From Rubrobacter sp. (GTDB lineage Bacteria; Actinomycetota; Rubrobacteria; Rubrobacterales; Rubrobacteraceae): 8,815 nt of DNA. Position numbers and translations under genes: made by a program. The stretch lies in the NCBI GenBank assembly GCA_016781705.1, contig JADDPV010000218.1:1-8815 (forward strand), read 5' to 3'. Shown piece by piece: positions 1 through 6,302 of this stretch. Within the stretch, counting starts at the first letter, position 1. Each line of letters opens with the position of its first letter. The notes under the pieces are model-generated. The model was given only the letters and a program-made list of their open reading frames with translations. It was not told the origin of the DNA and did not search any database.

Positions 1-64
1 GCCGTTGCCAGCGCGTCCAGTCGATACCGTTCTGTCCCTCGATCATGATCGCAACCTCGAGCAT
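1..64 (-). CDS. LLM-class (luciferase-like) F420-dependent oxidoreductase, N-terminal fragment cut by window edge
   Basis: The minus strand reads an ATG at 64-62 followed by MLEVAIMIEGQNGIDWTRWQ and runs off the left edge. This opening strand plus the 'MIEGQ-G--W-RW' pattern is typical of luciferase-like monooxygenase family proteins that use reduced F420 or flavin to reduce or oxidise small organic substrates in the cytoplasm. A long purine Shine-Dalgarno (complement of 72-83, GGAGAGGAGAGG) lies 7 nt before the ATG, which fixes the start. It is divergent from the Mrr gene, with a 78-bp gap. Only 21 residues are visible, so the family call rests on the N-terminus alone, and the substrate cannot be guessed. 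Confidence 0.68.
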   Translation of the reverse strand, partial: MLEVAIMIEGQNGIDWTRWQR

Positions 65-71
65 CGAGACA

Positions 72-83
72 CCTCTCCTCTCC
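72..83 (-). promoter_or_regulatory. Strong ribosome binding site of the left-edge oxidoreductase
   Basis: The minus strand reads GGAGAGGAGAGG, 7 nt upstream of the ATG at 64-62. It decides the start of the fragment. It also shows that 5' extensions of the Mrr reading frame into this stretch are not coding on the plus strand. Confidence 0.65.
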
Positions 84-100
84 CGACCGGCAACCACCGC

Positions 101-135
101 TTAGCGTGGCGGCTGGCTGCGACGCTCTGTACACT
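101..135 (+). promoter_or_regulatory. Putative promoter giving a leaderless Mrr mRNA
   Basis: A -10-like TACACT lies at 130-135, with 7 nt between it and the ATG at 143, so transcription would start at or next to the start codon. No Shine-Dalgarno precedes that ATG. The -35 is poor: GTGGCG at 106-111 with an 18-nt spacer matches three of six consensus bases. Leaderless mRNAs are common in actinobacteria. This is inferred from spacing only. Confidence 0.4.
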
Positions 136-142
136 GGGTTCG

Positions 143-1057
143 ATGGCAATCCCAGACTACCAGACAGTTATGCTTCCATTGCTGGACTTCATCTCTGACG
201 GCAAAGAGCACCACATCAGGGAGACCGTCGAAGTCCTCTCCGAACGCTTCGGCTTGAGCGAGAAGGAACGGATGGAACTGCTCCCCAGTGGCAGGCAGCC
301 GACGTTCAACAATCGCGTGAGTTGGGCCGGAACCTATATGAAGGAAGCCGGGCTGATCGAGAAACCGCGCCGAGGTTATCTGCGGATCACCGACCGCGGA
401 ATGTCGCTGCTGAGACAGAATCCGGAGACGATCAACTCGAAGTTGTTGGAGCGATATCCGGATTTTGTTGCGTTCCGCGAAAAGAGCCGCAAGTCAGGCG
501 AACCGAGACAGCAATCGGTCGCGGAGGAGGTGGACGAACGAACCCCGGTGGAAGCGATCGATGACGCTTACCGGACCATCCGCAACAGCCTGGTGACGGA
601 GTTGTTGCAGCAGATCAAAGGCTGCTCACCAGGGTTCTTTGAGAACTTGGTTGTCGAAGTGTTGGTGAAGATGGGTTACGGTGGGACGAGAGAAGACGCG
701 GGCGAGGTCATCGGCAAGAGCGGCGACGAGGGAATAGACGGGGTCATCAACGAGGATCGCCTCGGGCTGGACGTGATCTATATCCAGGCCAAACGATGGC
801 AGGGCTCCGTGGGCCGCCCGGAGATCCAAAGGTTCGTCGGAGCCCTGCAAGGCAAGAAAGCAAGGAAGGGCATCTTCATAACCACCTCCGACTTCTCAAA
901 CCAAGCGAGGGATTACGCCTCCGCCATCGAGAGCAACGTCGTGCTGGTCGACGGCGAAATGCTAGCCGGGCTTATGATCGACCACGACGTAGGCACCACG
1001 GTGCAATCGTCGTACCAGATCAAGCGCGTGGACTCGGACTACTTCCAAGAGGCATGA
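143..1057 (+). CDS. mrr: Mrr-type modified-DNA restriction endonuclease (type IV)
   Basis: Predicted 304-residue Mrr-family nuclease that cleaves incoming DNA carrying foreign methylation. Residues 1-95 match the Mrr N-terminal winged-helix DNA-reading domain (MAIPDYQTVMLPLL..., LLPSGRQPTFNNRVSWA). Residues 112-135 are a charged linker. Residues 160-275 are the PD-(D/E)XK catalytic domain, with likely active-site residues E167, D199 (GDEGIDG) and Q215-A-K217; the QAK variant replaces the usual (D/E)XK. Length is normal for the family. ATG at 143 was chosen because family proteins begin MAIP-Y. The frame stays open back to position 5, but that stretch overlaps the well-supported minus-strand oxidoreductase start. 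Codons use A/T in the third position more than the leucine genes do, which fits horizontal acquisition. A second modification-dependent nuclease, now broken, follows directly. The exact modification recognised is unknown. Confidence 0.88.
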   Translation: MAIPDYQTVMLPLLDFISDGKEHHIRETVEVLSERFGLSEKERMELLPSGRQPTFNNRVSWAGTYMKEAGLIEKPRRGYLRITDRGMSLLRQNPETINSKLLERYPDFVAFREKSRKSGEPRQQSVAEEVDERTPVEAIDDAYRTIRNSLVTELLQQIKGCSPGFFENLVVEVLVKMGYGGTREDAGEVIGKSGDEGIDGVINEDRLGLDVIYIQAKRWQGSVGRPEIQRFVGALQGKKARKGIFITTSDFSNQARDYASAIESNVVLVDGEMLAGLMIDHDVGTTVQSSYQIKRVDSDYFQEA

Positions 1058-1084
1058 CCGGGTGAGTGAATAGGAGTAGCGCAA

Positions 1085-1994
1085 CGGATCTTTGGCCATA
1101 TGCCCGGGTACCCCGAAGGAAGCCTCTTCGAGAACCGCGCCGAGTTGAGCGAAAGCAGCAGGGTCCACGTGCCTCTCCAGGCAGGCATCGCGGGGAGTCA
1201 GGCGGACGGCGCAGAAATCCATAGTCCTCTCCGGCGGCTACGAAGACGACGTAGTCTATGGTGATGCGATCATCTACACCGGGCACGGAGGAAGAGACCC
1301 GAGGTCCGGGCAGCAGAAGACCCACGACCAACCCTTCACCCACGGGAACCGGGCTGTGGCGTACAGCGCCCAAACCGGGCTCCCGGTGCGCGTTGTCCGC
1401 GGTTCCGGACACGACTCGTACTTTTCGCCCGCCACAGGCTACAGCTACGACGGACTCTACGCGGTTGAGGGTTTCTGGCGAGACAAGGGTAGATCCGGTT
1501 TCAAGGTTTGGCGCTTTCGGCTGGTCAAGATACCGGGCAAGATCGTGCTCGGTCAGACGGTCGCCGAAGAGGTAGCCGATTACTGCGTTGCTCTACGTCG
1601 GGAAGTGTGGGCGTCCCGGATCGTGCGCGACACCACTCAAGCGAGGGAGATAAAGGCTCTCTACGATCACAGGTGCCAGATGTGCGATACTCGCCTCGGA
1701 TGCCCGGCGGGTCCCTACTCAGAGGTGGCGCATATCTGGCTGCTCGGCGCCCCGCACAATGGCCCGGACACCGTAGACAACATCCTCTGCCTGTGCCCGA
1801 ACCATCACGTGCTCTTCGACCACGGCGCCATTTCGGTCGCCGATGACCTGGCCCTGATCGGCGAACCGGGTAACCTCACCGTTCACCGAGACCATAGCAT
1901 TGGCGAAGATCATCTCCTCTACCACCGTCAGCATCTCGCCGTGCTCTCTTACGGCAGAGGCCGGGCGGAAAGCCCGGCCTCTGCCGCTACTTGA
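1085..1994 (+). pseudogene. SRA/YDG-HNH endonuclease, frameshifted
   Basis: A modification-dependent endonuclease with an SRA/YDG-like reader and a C-terminal HNH nuclease, split between two frames. The first part (from about 1085) reads RIFGHMPGYPEGSLFENRAE... and continues to ADGAE at 1216. The next codons give the wrong frame. Removing one A from the AAA at 1215-1217 restores AESIVLSGGYEDD, the family motif, which continues through IIYTGHGGRDP, GYSYDGLYAVEGFW and WRFRLVKI. The HNH part is intact: CQMC (codons at 1674-1685), EVAHI, and CPNHHVLFDHG (from 1794). The only in-frame ATG is at 1100, inside the conserved N-terminus. An AGGAG at 1072-1076 points to a start near 1082, where no start codon exists, so the start may be lost too. 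The last 13 residues before the TGA at 1992 are encoded by a terminator hairpin, past the usual family end. It could be a sequencing error instead of a true mutation. Confidence 0.82.
1952..1986. terminator. Perfect 15-bp hairpin, probable bidirectional terminator between converging genes
   Basis: CGGCAGAGGCCGGGC (1952-1966), loop GGAAA, then GCCCGGCCTCTGCCG (1972-1986): a perfect inverted repeat rich in GC. It lies just past the leuD stop (1987-1989) and at the end of the SRA-HNH reading frame. There is no U-tract on either side, which is usual for actinobacterial hairpin terminators. Symmetry lets it act on both transcripts. Confidence 0.75.
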
Positions 1995-2574
1995 CGCTCG
2001 GCAGGTAGCTCGGGCGCGCCTTCTCGAACGCCTCCAGGTCCTCCTCGTACGTGAGGGTGAGGCTTATGTCGTCGAGGCCTTCCATGAGCCGCTGGCGGGT
2101 GAAGTCGTCCATCTCGAACGTCTCCCGCACGTTGGGACCCGTGACGGTGCGCTCCGTGAGCTCGACGGTTATGAGGGTCTCGGGGTCCTCGCGCACGGCG
2201 TCGAGGAGCTTCTGCACCGCTTCTTCCGGCAGCTCCACGGCCAGGAGCCCTATCTTCGCGCAGTTGTTCTTGAAGATGTCGGCGAAGGAGGGGGCGATGA
2301 TCGCGCCGAACCCGTAGTCCTGCAACGCCCACGGCGCGTGCTCTCTACTGGATCCGCTCCCGAAGTTCTCCCCGGCCAGCAGGATGACCGCGCCCTCGTG
2401 CTCGGCCTTGTTCATCACGAACTCCGGGTCCTCGCGCCACCCGGAGAACAGGAACTGGCCGAAGCCGGTGCGCTCGATGCGCTTGAGGGCGTCGCTCGGC
2501 ACGATCTGGTCGGTGTCCACGTCCGAGTAGCCCAGCGGAAGCGCCTTCCCCGAGACGCGCTCGACGGGCTCCAC
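1987..2574 (-). CDS. leuD: 3-isopropylmalate dehydratase small subunit LeuD
   Basis: Small subunit (195 residues) of isopropylmalate isomerase. With LeuC it converts 2-isopropylmalate to 3-isopropylmalate via isopropylmaleate in leucine biosynthesis. The N-terminus has the family pattern VSGKALPLGYSDVDTDQIVP; the swivel-domain substrate loop GSGSSREHAPWAL is at residues 72-84, followed by AIIAPSFADIFKNN. Length is normal. The start is GTG at 2574-2572, which shares one base with the leuC TAG stop (TAGTG). A GGAGG (complement of 2582-2586) lies 7 nt upstream, inside the leuC end. Translation is therefore probably coupled to leuC, fitting a 1:1 complex. The stop overlaps the last 8 bases of the converging SRA-HNH frame. 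Last gene of the operon. Confidence 0.96.
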   Translation of the reverse strand: MEPVERVSGKALPLGYSDVDTDQIVPSDALKRIERTGFGQFLFSGWREDPEFVMNKAEHEGAVILLAGENFGSGSSREHAPWALQDYGFGAIIAPSFADIFKNNCAKIGLLAVELPEEAVQKLLDAVREDPETLITVELTERTVTGPNVRETFEMDDFTRQRLMEGLDDISLTLTYEEDLEAFEKARPSYLPSVK

Positions 2575-3992
2575 TAGAGCACCTCCGCCGGCACGCCCAG
2601 CTCCGAGGGCGAGGCGAACCTCCCCATCACCGCGGTCGCGGCGGCGACCGCCGGGCTCACGAGGTGCGTCCGGCCGCCCTTGCCCTGCCGGCCCTCGAAG
2701 TTGCGGTTGGAGGTGGACGCGCACCGCTCGCCGGGCTGCAGGATGTCCGGGTTCATCCCGAGGCACATCGAGCACCCGGCGGCCCGCCACTCGAAGCCCG
2801 CGGAGGTGAAGACCTCGTCCAGCCCCTCCTGCTCCGCCTGCGCCTTCACGCGCATCGAGCCCGGCACCGCGAGCGCCCGGATGCCCTCCTTCACCCGCTG
2901 CCCCTCGAGCACCTTCGCGGCGGCGCGGAGGTCCTCGATGCGGGCGTTGGTGCAAGAGCCCAGGAAGACGGTGTCTACCTCGATCTCCCGGACGGGCGTG
3001 CCCGGCTTCAGGGCCATGTACTTCAAGGCCCGCTCTTGCCCCTCGTTCTTCGGCTCGGGGACCACGCCGTCGAGCGACACCGTCTGCGCGGGCGTCGTCC
3101 CCCACGAGACGTACGGGACCAGGTCTTCGGCCCGGATGACGACCTCCTTGTCGAAGGTCGCACCCTCGTCGGTCCTCAAGGAACGCCACTCCTCTACGGC
3201 CCGGTCCCACTCCTCGCCCTTCGGCGCGTGCGGCCTGTCCTTGAGGTACTCGAACGTGGTTTCGTCCGGGGCGATGAGGCCGGCCCGGGCGCCGCCCTCG
3301 ATGGACATGTTGCAGACGGTCATGCGGCCCTCCATGGAGAGCGAGCGAATGGCCTCACCGCGGTACTCGATCACGTGCCCGACCCCGCCGCCGGTCCCGA
3401 TCCTGTTCAAGATGCCGAGCATGAGGTCCTTCGCCGTCACCTCGCCCGGCAGCTCGCCCTCCACCGTGACGGCCATCGTCTTGGGCCTGCGCTGCGGCAG
3501 CGTCTGCGTCGCGAGCACGTGCTCGACTTCGCTGGTGCCAATCCCGAAGGCCAGCGCCCCGAAAGCCCCGTGCGTCGCCGTGTGGCTATCCCCGCACACG
3601 ATGACGAGTCCCGGCTGCGTCAGGCCGATCTCCGGCCCGATGACGTGCACGATGCCCTGCCCGATGGCGCCCCACTCGTTCAGCTCGATGCCGAACTCCC
3701 TGCAGTTCTCGCGCAAAGCCTCCATCTGCTTCGCCGAGACCCGGTCCTCGACGGGCAGCCCGATGCCCTGCGTGGGCACGTTGTGGTCCATCGTCGCGTA
3801 GGTGAGGTCGGGGCGCCTCACCTTCCTGCCCGCGAGCCGCAGCCCCTCGAATGCCTGCGGCGAGGTGACCTCGTGTACGAGGTGCAGATCCACGTACAGC
3901 AGGTCCGGCTCGCCCGCGGCGCGCCTCACGACGTGCTTCTCCCAGACCTTCTCTACGAGTGTCTTGGGGCTATCCGTTCCTGGTTTTTCCAT
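2574..3992 (-). CDS. leuC: 3-isopropylmalate dehydratase large subunit LeuC
   Basis: Large, 4Fe-4S-bearing subunit (472 residues) of isopropylmalate isomerase, an aconitase-family enzyme. Visible signatures: CGDSHTATHGAFGALAFG from residue 133, SEVEHVLATQ, and the three cluster cysteines C347 (GSCTN), C407 and C410 (GCSMC). The C-terminal NRNFEGRQGKGGRTHLVSP is also typical. Length matches bacterial LeuC. The start is ATG at 3992-3990 (MEKPGTDSPK), supported by a purine-rich GGAAAGGAAG (complement of 3999-4008) 6 nt upstream. An in-frame ATG at 4019 lacks comparable support and adds a charged tail absent from the family. The upstream methyltransferase ends inside this gene (23-nt overlap), so ribosomes finishing it can reinitiate here. 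No missing catalytic residue is seen. Confidence 0.97.
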   Translation of the reverse strand: MEKPGTDSPKTLVEKVWEKHVVRRAAGEPDLLYVDLHLVHEVTSPQAFEGLRLAGRKVRRPDLTYATMDHNVPTQGIGLPVEDRVSAKQMEALRENCREFGIELNEWGAIGQGIVHVIGPEIGLTQPGLVIVCGDSHTATHGAFGALAFGIGTSEVEHVLATQTLPQRRPKTMAVTVEGELPGEVTAKDLMLGILNRIGTGGGVGHVIEYRGEAIRSLSMEGRMTVCNMSIEGGARAGLIAPDETTFEYLKDRPHAPKGEEWDRAVEEWRSLRTDEGATFDKEVVIRAEDLVPYVSWGTTPAQTVSLDGVVPEPKNEGQERALKYMALKPGTPVREIEVDTVFLGSCTNARIEDLRAAAKVLEGQRVKEGIRALAVPGSMRVKAQAEQEGLDEVFTSAGFEWRAAGCSMCLGMNPDILQPGERCASTSNRNFEGRQGKGGRTHLVSPAVAAATAVMGRFASPSELGVPAEVL

Positions 3993-4692
3993 CCGTCGCT
4001 TCCTTTCCTTGTCTCTCATCCTTGCGCCCGCCGTAAACCGCGAAGCGGCGGTCCTTGTAGAAGCAGTCTACCGCCTCGAAGCCGGCTTCCCGCAGCCACG
4101 CCATCTGCGCTTCGAGGGTGGCGTTCCTGTCCGCCTTCATGCGCGCGAGCGCGGCGGCGAGGTCCTCTTCCGAGATGCCTGCCTCGCGCACGCGGCGCAG
4201 CCACCAGTCCCGGTAGCGCGCCTCCTCTTCCGGCGTCTCCCCGAGGACCTGGTCCGCGTTGACGAAACGGCCACCGTTTACGAGGGAGCCGTGAACCTTC
4301 TCGAACAGCTCCTTCTTGTCGCCGTGCGTGAGGTGATGGATGGAGAGCGCCGACACGACGAGATCATACCCCCGAGGCAACGGTTTGCGCGCGTGGCCCA
4401 TGAAGCGGAACTCGAAGCGCCCGGAGTCCCCCGCGAAGCGCCGCCGCGCCATCCGCAGCATCTCCACCGAGAGGTCCACGAGCGTGACCCTCGAACGCGG
4501 AAAACGCCCGGCGACCATCTCGCTCAAGAGCCCCGTCCCGGCCCCCAGGTCCAACACCCGGATCTCCTCGTCCCGCCCGAAAGGGACGCTCTGCAGCGCG
4601 GCTCCGTAGAAGCTATCGAAGCCGGGCACGAGCTTCCGGCGCGCCCGGTCGTAGTCGCGCGCCGCCGCGTCGAAGAGCGCTCCGACGCTCAC
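3970..4692 (-). CDS. Class I SAM-dependent methyltransferase, second gene of leuCD operon
   Basis: A 240-residue class I methyltransferase. SAM-binding motif I is VLDLGAGTG (residues 46-54), the ribose-contacting acid is in VDLS (72-75), and motif IV is the DLVVSALSIHHL stretch (110-121). A helical insert (about 150-195) and a closing region LEAQMAWLREAGFEAVDCFYKDRRFAVYGG resemble small-molecule or CmoA-like methyltransferases. The substrate is not evident. GTG start at 4692-4690 overlaps the upstream methyltransferase stop by 4 nt (GTGA), with GGAGG (complement of 4701-4705) 8 nt upstream. The last 17 residues are a charged tail overlapping the leuC ribosome binding site and start, so the tail may exist mainly to place the stop codon for leuC reinitiation. 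Its place inside the operon suggests a role tied to leucine synthesis, but that is inference. Confidence 0.85.
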   Translation of the reverse strand: MSVGALFDAAARDYDRARRKLVPGFDSFYGAALQSVPFGRDEEIRVLDLGAGTGLLSEMVAGRFPRSRVTLVDLSVEMLRMARRRFAGDSGRFEFRFMGHARKPLPRGYDLVVSALSIHHLTHGDKKELFEKVHGSLVNGGRFVNADQVLGETPEEEARYRDWWLRRVREAGISEEDLAAALARMKADRNATLEAQMAWLREAGFEAVDCFYKDRRFAVYGGRKDERQGKEATDGKTRNG

Positions 4693-5477
4693 GCCGCCGG
4701 CCTCCGGGCGAGGATGTTCAGGCGGACGTAGTCCACGACCGGCTGGCCCCCCGCCGCGAGCCTCCCGGCCACCGCCGCGACGAAGGGCTCCTTCTCCGCC
4801 GCCGGCAGCGCCGCGAGGTGCCCGCCGAGCACGACCGTCCCGAGGTAGCGGGCCAGTTCATCCACCGACCCGAAAGGGGTGGGCTCCTCGTGCAGCCAGA
4901 CCTCGACCTTCTCGAACCCGGCGGCCTCCAGGCGCTCCTCCGTCTGCCCGGGGCCCGCGAAGTTCCAGGGGCTCTCCCACCCGGCGAAACGGGCGCGCCA
5001 CCTGCTGTCACGCATGACGGCCTCCGCGGCCGCCTCAACCCGGGCGACGTTGCCCGCGCCTCCGCACTGGGCCACCAACCGGCCGCCGGGTTTCAGGGCA
5101 CGCGCGAGGCGGCGGAAGAGACGGTCGTGGTCCGGGATCCAATGAAACGTGGCGGTCGAAAGGATCAAATCGAATTGCTCCTCGACGTCCAACTCCAGGA
5201 GGTCCCGCCGCTCCACCCGCACCCGACCATCCCCATCGAAGCGCGCCCTCGCCGCCTCGACCATCGCCGCCGACTGATCCACCGCCAGCACCGTCCCCCG
5301 CGCCAACCGCTCCAGGAGCAGCTCAGTTACCCTACCCGTCCCGCACCCCGCGTCCATCGCCGCCTCATCCCCCACCAGCGGCCAACGCCCCAAAGCGCCC
5401 CCCAGAAGCCCCGCCCCCCAACCGACGTGCGGCGCAGCCAAAACCTCGTACTCGTCGGCGTCCCACTCGAACGTCAT
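4689..5477 (-). CDS. Class I SAM-dependent methyltransferase, trans-aconitate methyltransferase-like; first gene of leuCD operon
   Basis: A 262-residue methyltransferase resembling the Tam (trans-aconitate 2-methyltransferase) group. Visible motifs: FEWDADEYEVLAAPHVGWG at the N-terminus, motif I AMDAGCGTG (40-48), AVDQSAAM (65-72), and TATFHWIPDHDRLFRRLARALKPGG (from residue 108), with the FHWI-D motif typical of Tam-like enzymes. Tam methylates trans-aconitate, a spontaneous product that inhibits aconitase, and yeast Tmt1 also methylates 3-isopropylmalate; this is established for those proteins, not this one. ATG at 5477-5475 was chosen because coding character and family similarity begin there. 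Upstream the frame becomes a proline-rich shadow of the divergent regulator gene. The ribosome site is weak (GGGGG, complement of 5487-5491, 9 nt away). The stop overlaps the next start by 4 nt. Another small acid or a natural-product substrate is possible. Confidence 0.83.
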   Translation of the reverse strand: MTFEWDADEYEVLAAPHVGWGAGLLGGALGRWPLVGDEAAMDAGCGTGRVTELLLERLARGTVLAVDQSAAMVEAARARFDGDGRVRVERRDLLELDVEEQFDLILSTATFHWIPDHDRLFRRLARALKPGGRLVAQCGGAGNVARVEAAAEAVMRDSRWRARFAGWESPWNFAGPGQTEERLEAAGFEKVEVWLHEEPTPFGSVDELARYLGTVVLGGHLAALPAAEKEPFVAAVAGRLAAGGQPVVDYVRLNILARRPAA

Positions 5478-5492
5478 GTCCCGACGCCCCCG

Positions 5493-5521
5493 TTGCTCTG
5501 TCTCACATTTTGAGATATGCT
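5493..5521 (+). promoter_or_regulatory. Putative iclR promoter
   Basis: TTGCTC (5493-5498), a 17-nt spacer, and TATGCT (5516-5521). Only 9 nt separate the -10 from the ATG at 5531, so the transcript would be leaderless or nearly so. No Shine-Dalgarno is present. The spacer holds the palindromic operator. A promoter for the minus-strand leu operon must lie in or near the same 53-bp gap, but its boxes are unclear; the best guess is a weak TAGACT/CATATC pair read on the minus strand from 5542 to 5514. Confidence 0.55.
5501..5515. promoter_or_regulatory. Putative IclR-family operator, TCTCA-N5-TGAGA palindrome
   Basis: TCTCACATTTTGAGA: two perfect 5-base arms around CATTT, the clearest palindrome in the gap between the regulator and the leu operon. 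It fits within the spacer of the iclR promoter, so bound protein would block RNA polymerase. Its shape fits binding by a dimeric winged-helix regulator. It could control both directions. Confidence 0.58.
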
Positions 5522-5530
5522 GACCGACAT

Positions 5531-6265
5531 ATGAACAGTCTAGACGATGGGGCGGCGCGGGGCAAGGGTGGGGCCGTGGCGAGCGGGGTTGGGGTGTTGG
5601 ACAAGGCGGTGAAGATACTGGCCCGGCTCTCGGCGGATGGTCCGGCGAGTTTGGCGGTGGTGGTGGAGGGGACGGGGTTATCGCGACCGACGGCGTGGCG
5701 GCTGTTGTCGGCGTTGGAGGCGCACGGGCTGGTGGCGCGGCGTGGGGGTAAGTATGCGTTGGGGCTGCGGTTGCTGGGGTGGGGGGAGCGGGCGGCGGCT
5801 GTGGCTTCGCCGGGTCTCGTCGAGGCGGCACGCCCGGCGCTGGTGGGGTTGAGGGACGACGTCGGGGAGAGCACGCAGCTCTACGTGCGGGAGGGGGACG
5901 GCCGGGTGTGTGTGGCGTCCTTCGAGCGGGCGACGGGCCTGAGGACGACCGTCGCGGTAGGGGCGGTGTTGCCGCTGGAACGGGGGTCGGCCGGCAAGGT
6001 GCTGCTCGCGTGGTCCGGGGGCGACCTCGCTGGGGGGCCGGGCTCTGCGGAGCTGGAGGACGTCCGGCGGCGGGGCTGGGCGCAGAGCGTGGCCGAGCGG
6101 GAGGAGGGCGTGGCGAGCGTGAGCGCGCCGGTATTTCGCGGCGGGCGCATCGTAGCGGCGGTCGGGGCTAGCGGCCCAATAGCCCGTCTCGGGGAGAGGC
6201 CGGGCGAGCGTCTGGCCGATAGGGTCATGGCGGCGGCGAGGGAGATCGAGGGCGCTCTGTCCTAG
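5531..6265 (+). CDS. IclR-family transcriptional regulator, likely of leuCD
   Basis: A 244-residue IclR-type regulator. Residues 20-80 are the winged helix-turn-helix (GVLDKAVKILARLS; recognition helix around SRPTAWRLLSAL, 51-62; wing GGKYALGLRLLGWG). Residues 90-244 are the effector-binding domain, with the family signature GWAQSVAEREEGVASVSAPVF and AVGASGPIARL. Start ATG 5531 was chosen over an upstream TTG at 5510, which lies inside the promoter. Divergent location beside leuCD matches LtbR of Corynebacterium glutamicum, a repressor of leucine and tryptophan genes, and NdgR/AreB of Streptomyces. That suggests leucine-responsive control of the operon and of itself through the palindrome at 5501-5515. 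The 5' part of the gene is very G-rich on the coding strand. The family call is firm; the target is inferred from context. Confidence 0.92.
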   Translation: MNSLDDGAARGKGGAVASGVGVLDKAVKILARLSADGPASLAVVVEGTGLSRPTAWRLLSALEAHGLVARRGGKYALGLRLLGWGERAAAVASPGLVEAARPALVGLRDDVGESTQLYVREGDGRVCVASFERATGLRTTVAVGAVLPLERGSAGKVLLAWSGGDLAGGPGSAELEDVRRRGWAQSVAEREEGVASVSAPVFRGGRIVAAVGASGPIARLGERPGERLADRVMAAAREIEGALS

Positions 6266-6302
6266 CTTGCAGCCCCCGGTCCCTTGTCTTGGCCGGCGGC
6301 TT

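Noticed and set aside
5..142. 46-residue N-terminal extension of the Mrr frame
   Set aside because: Mrr proteins start at MAIP (143), and this stretch contains a minus-strand start with strong ribosome site for the oxidoreductase.
2575..3210. Long N-terminal extension of the leuD frame into leuC
   Set aside because: Its residues are an Arg/Gly-rich shadow of leuC; LeuD similarity begins at the GTG at 2574.
2664..4731. Long plus-strand open frames opposite leuC and the methyltransferases
   Set aside because: They are His/Arg/Pro/Ala-rich shadows typical of GC-rich antisense frames, with no domain pattern.
5478..5831. Proline-rich 5' extension of the first methyltransferase frame
   Set aside because: It is antisense to the well-supported IclR gene, has no family similarity, and reads as a low-complexity shadow of G-rich codons.
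6276..6296. Hairpin between iclR and the PhoD remnant as a terminator
   Set aside because: CCGGTCC and GGCCGG pair only with a bulged T and an 8-nt loop; the stem is too weak to call.
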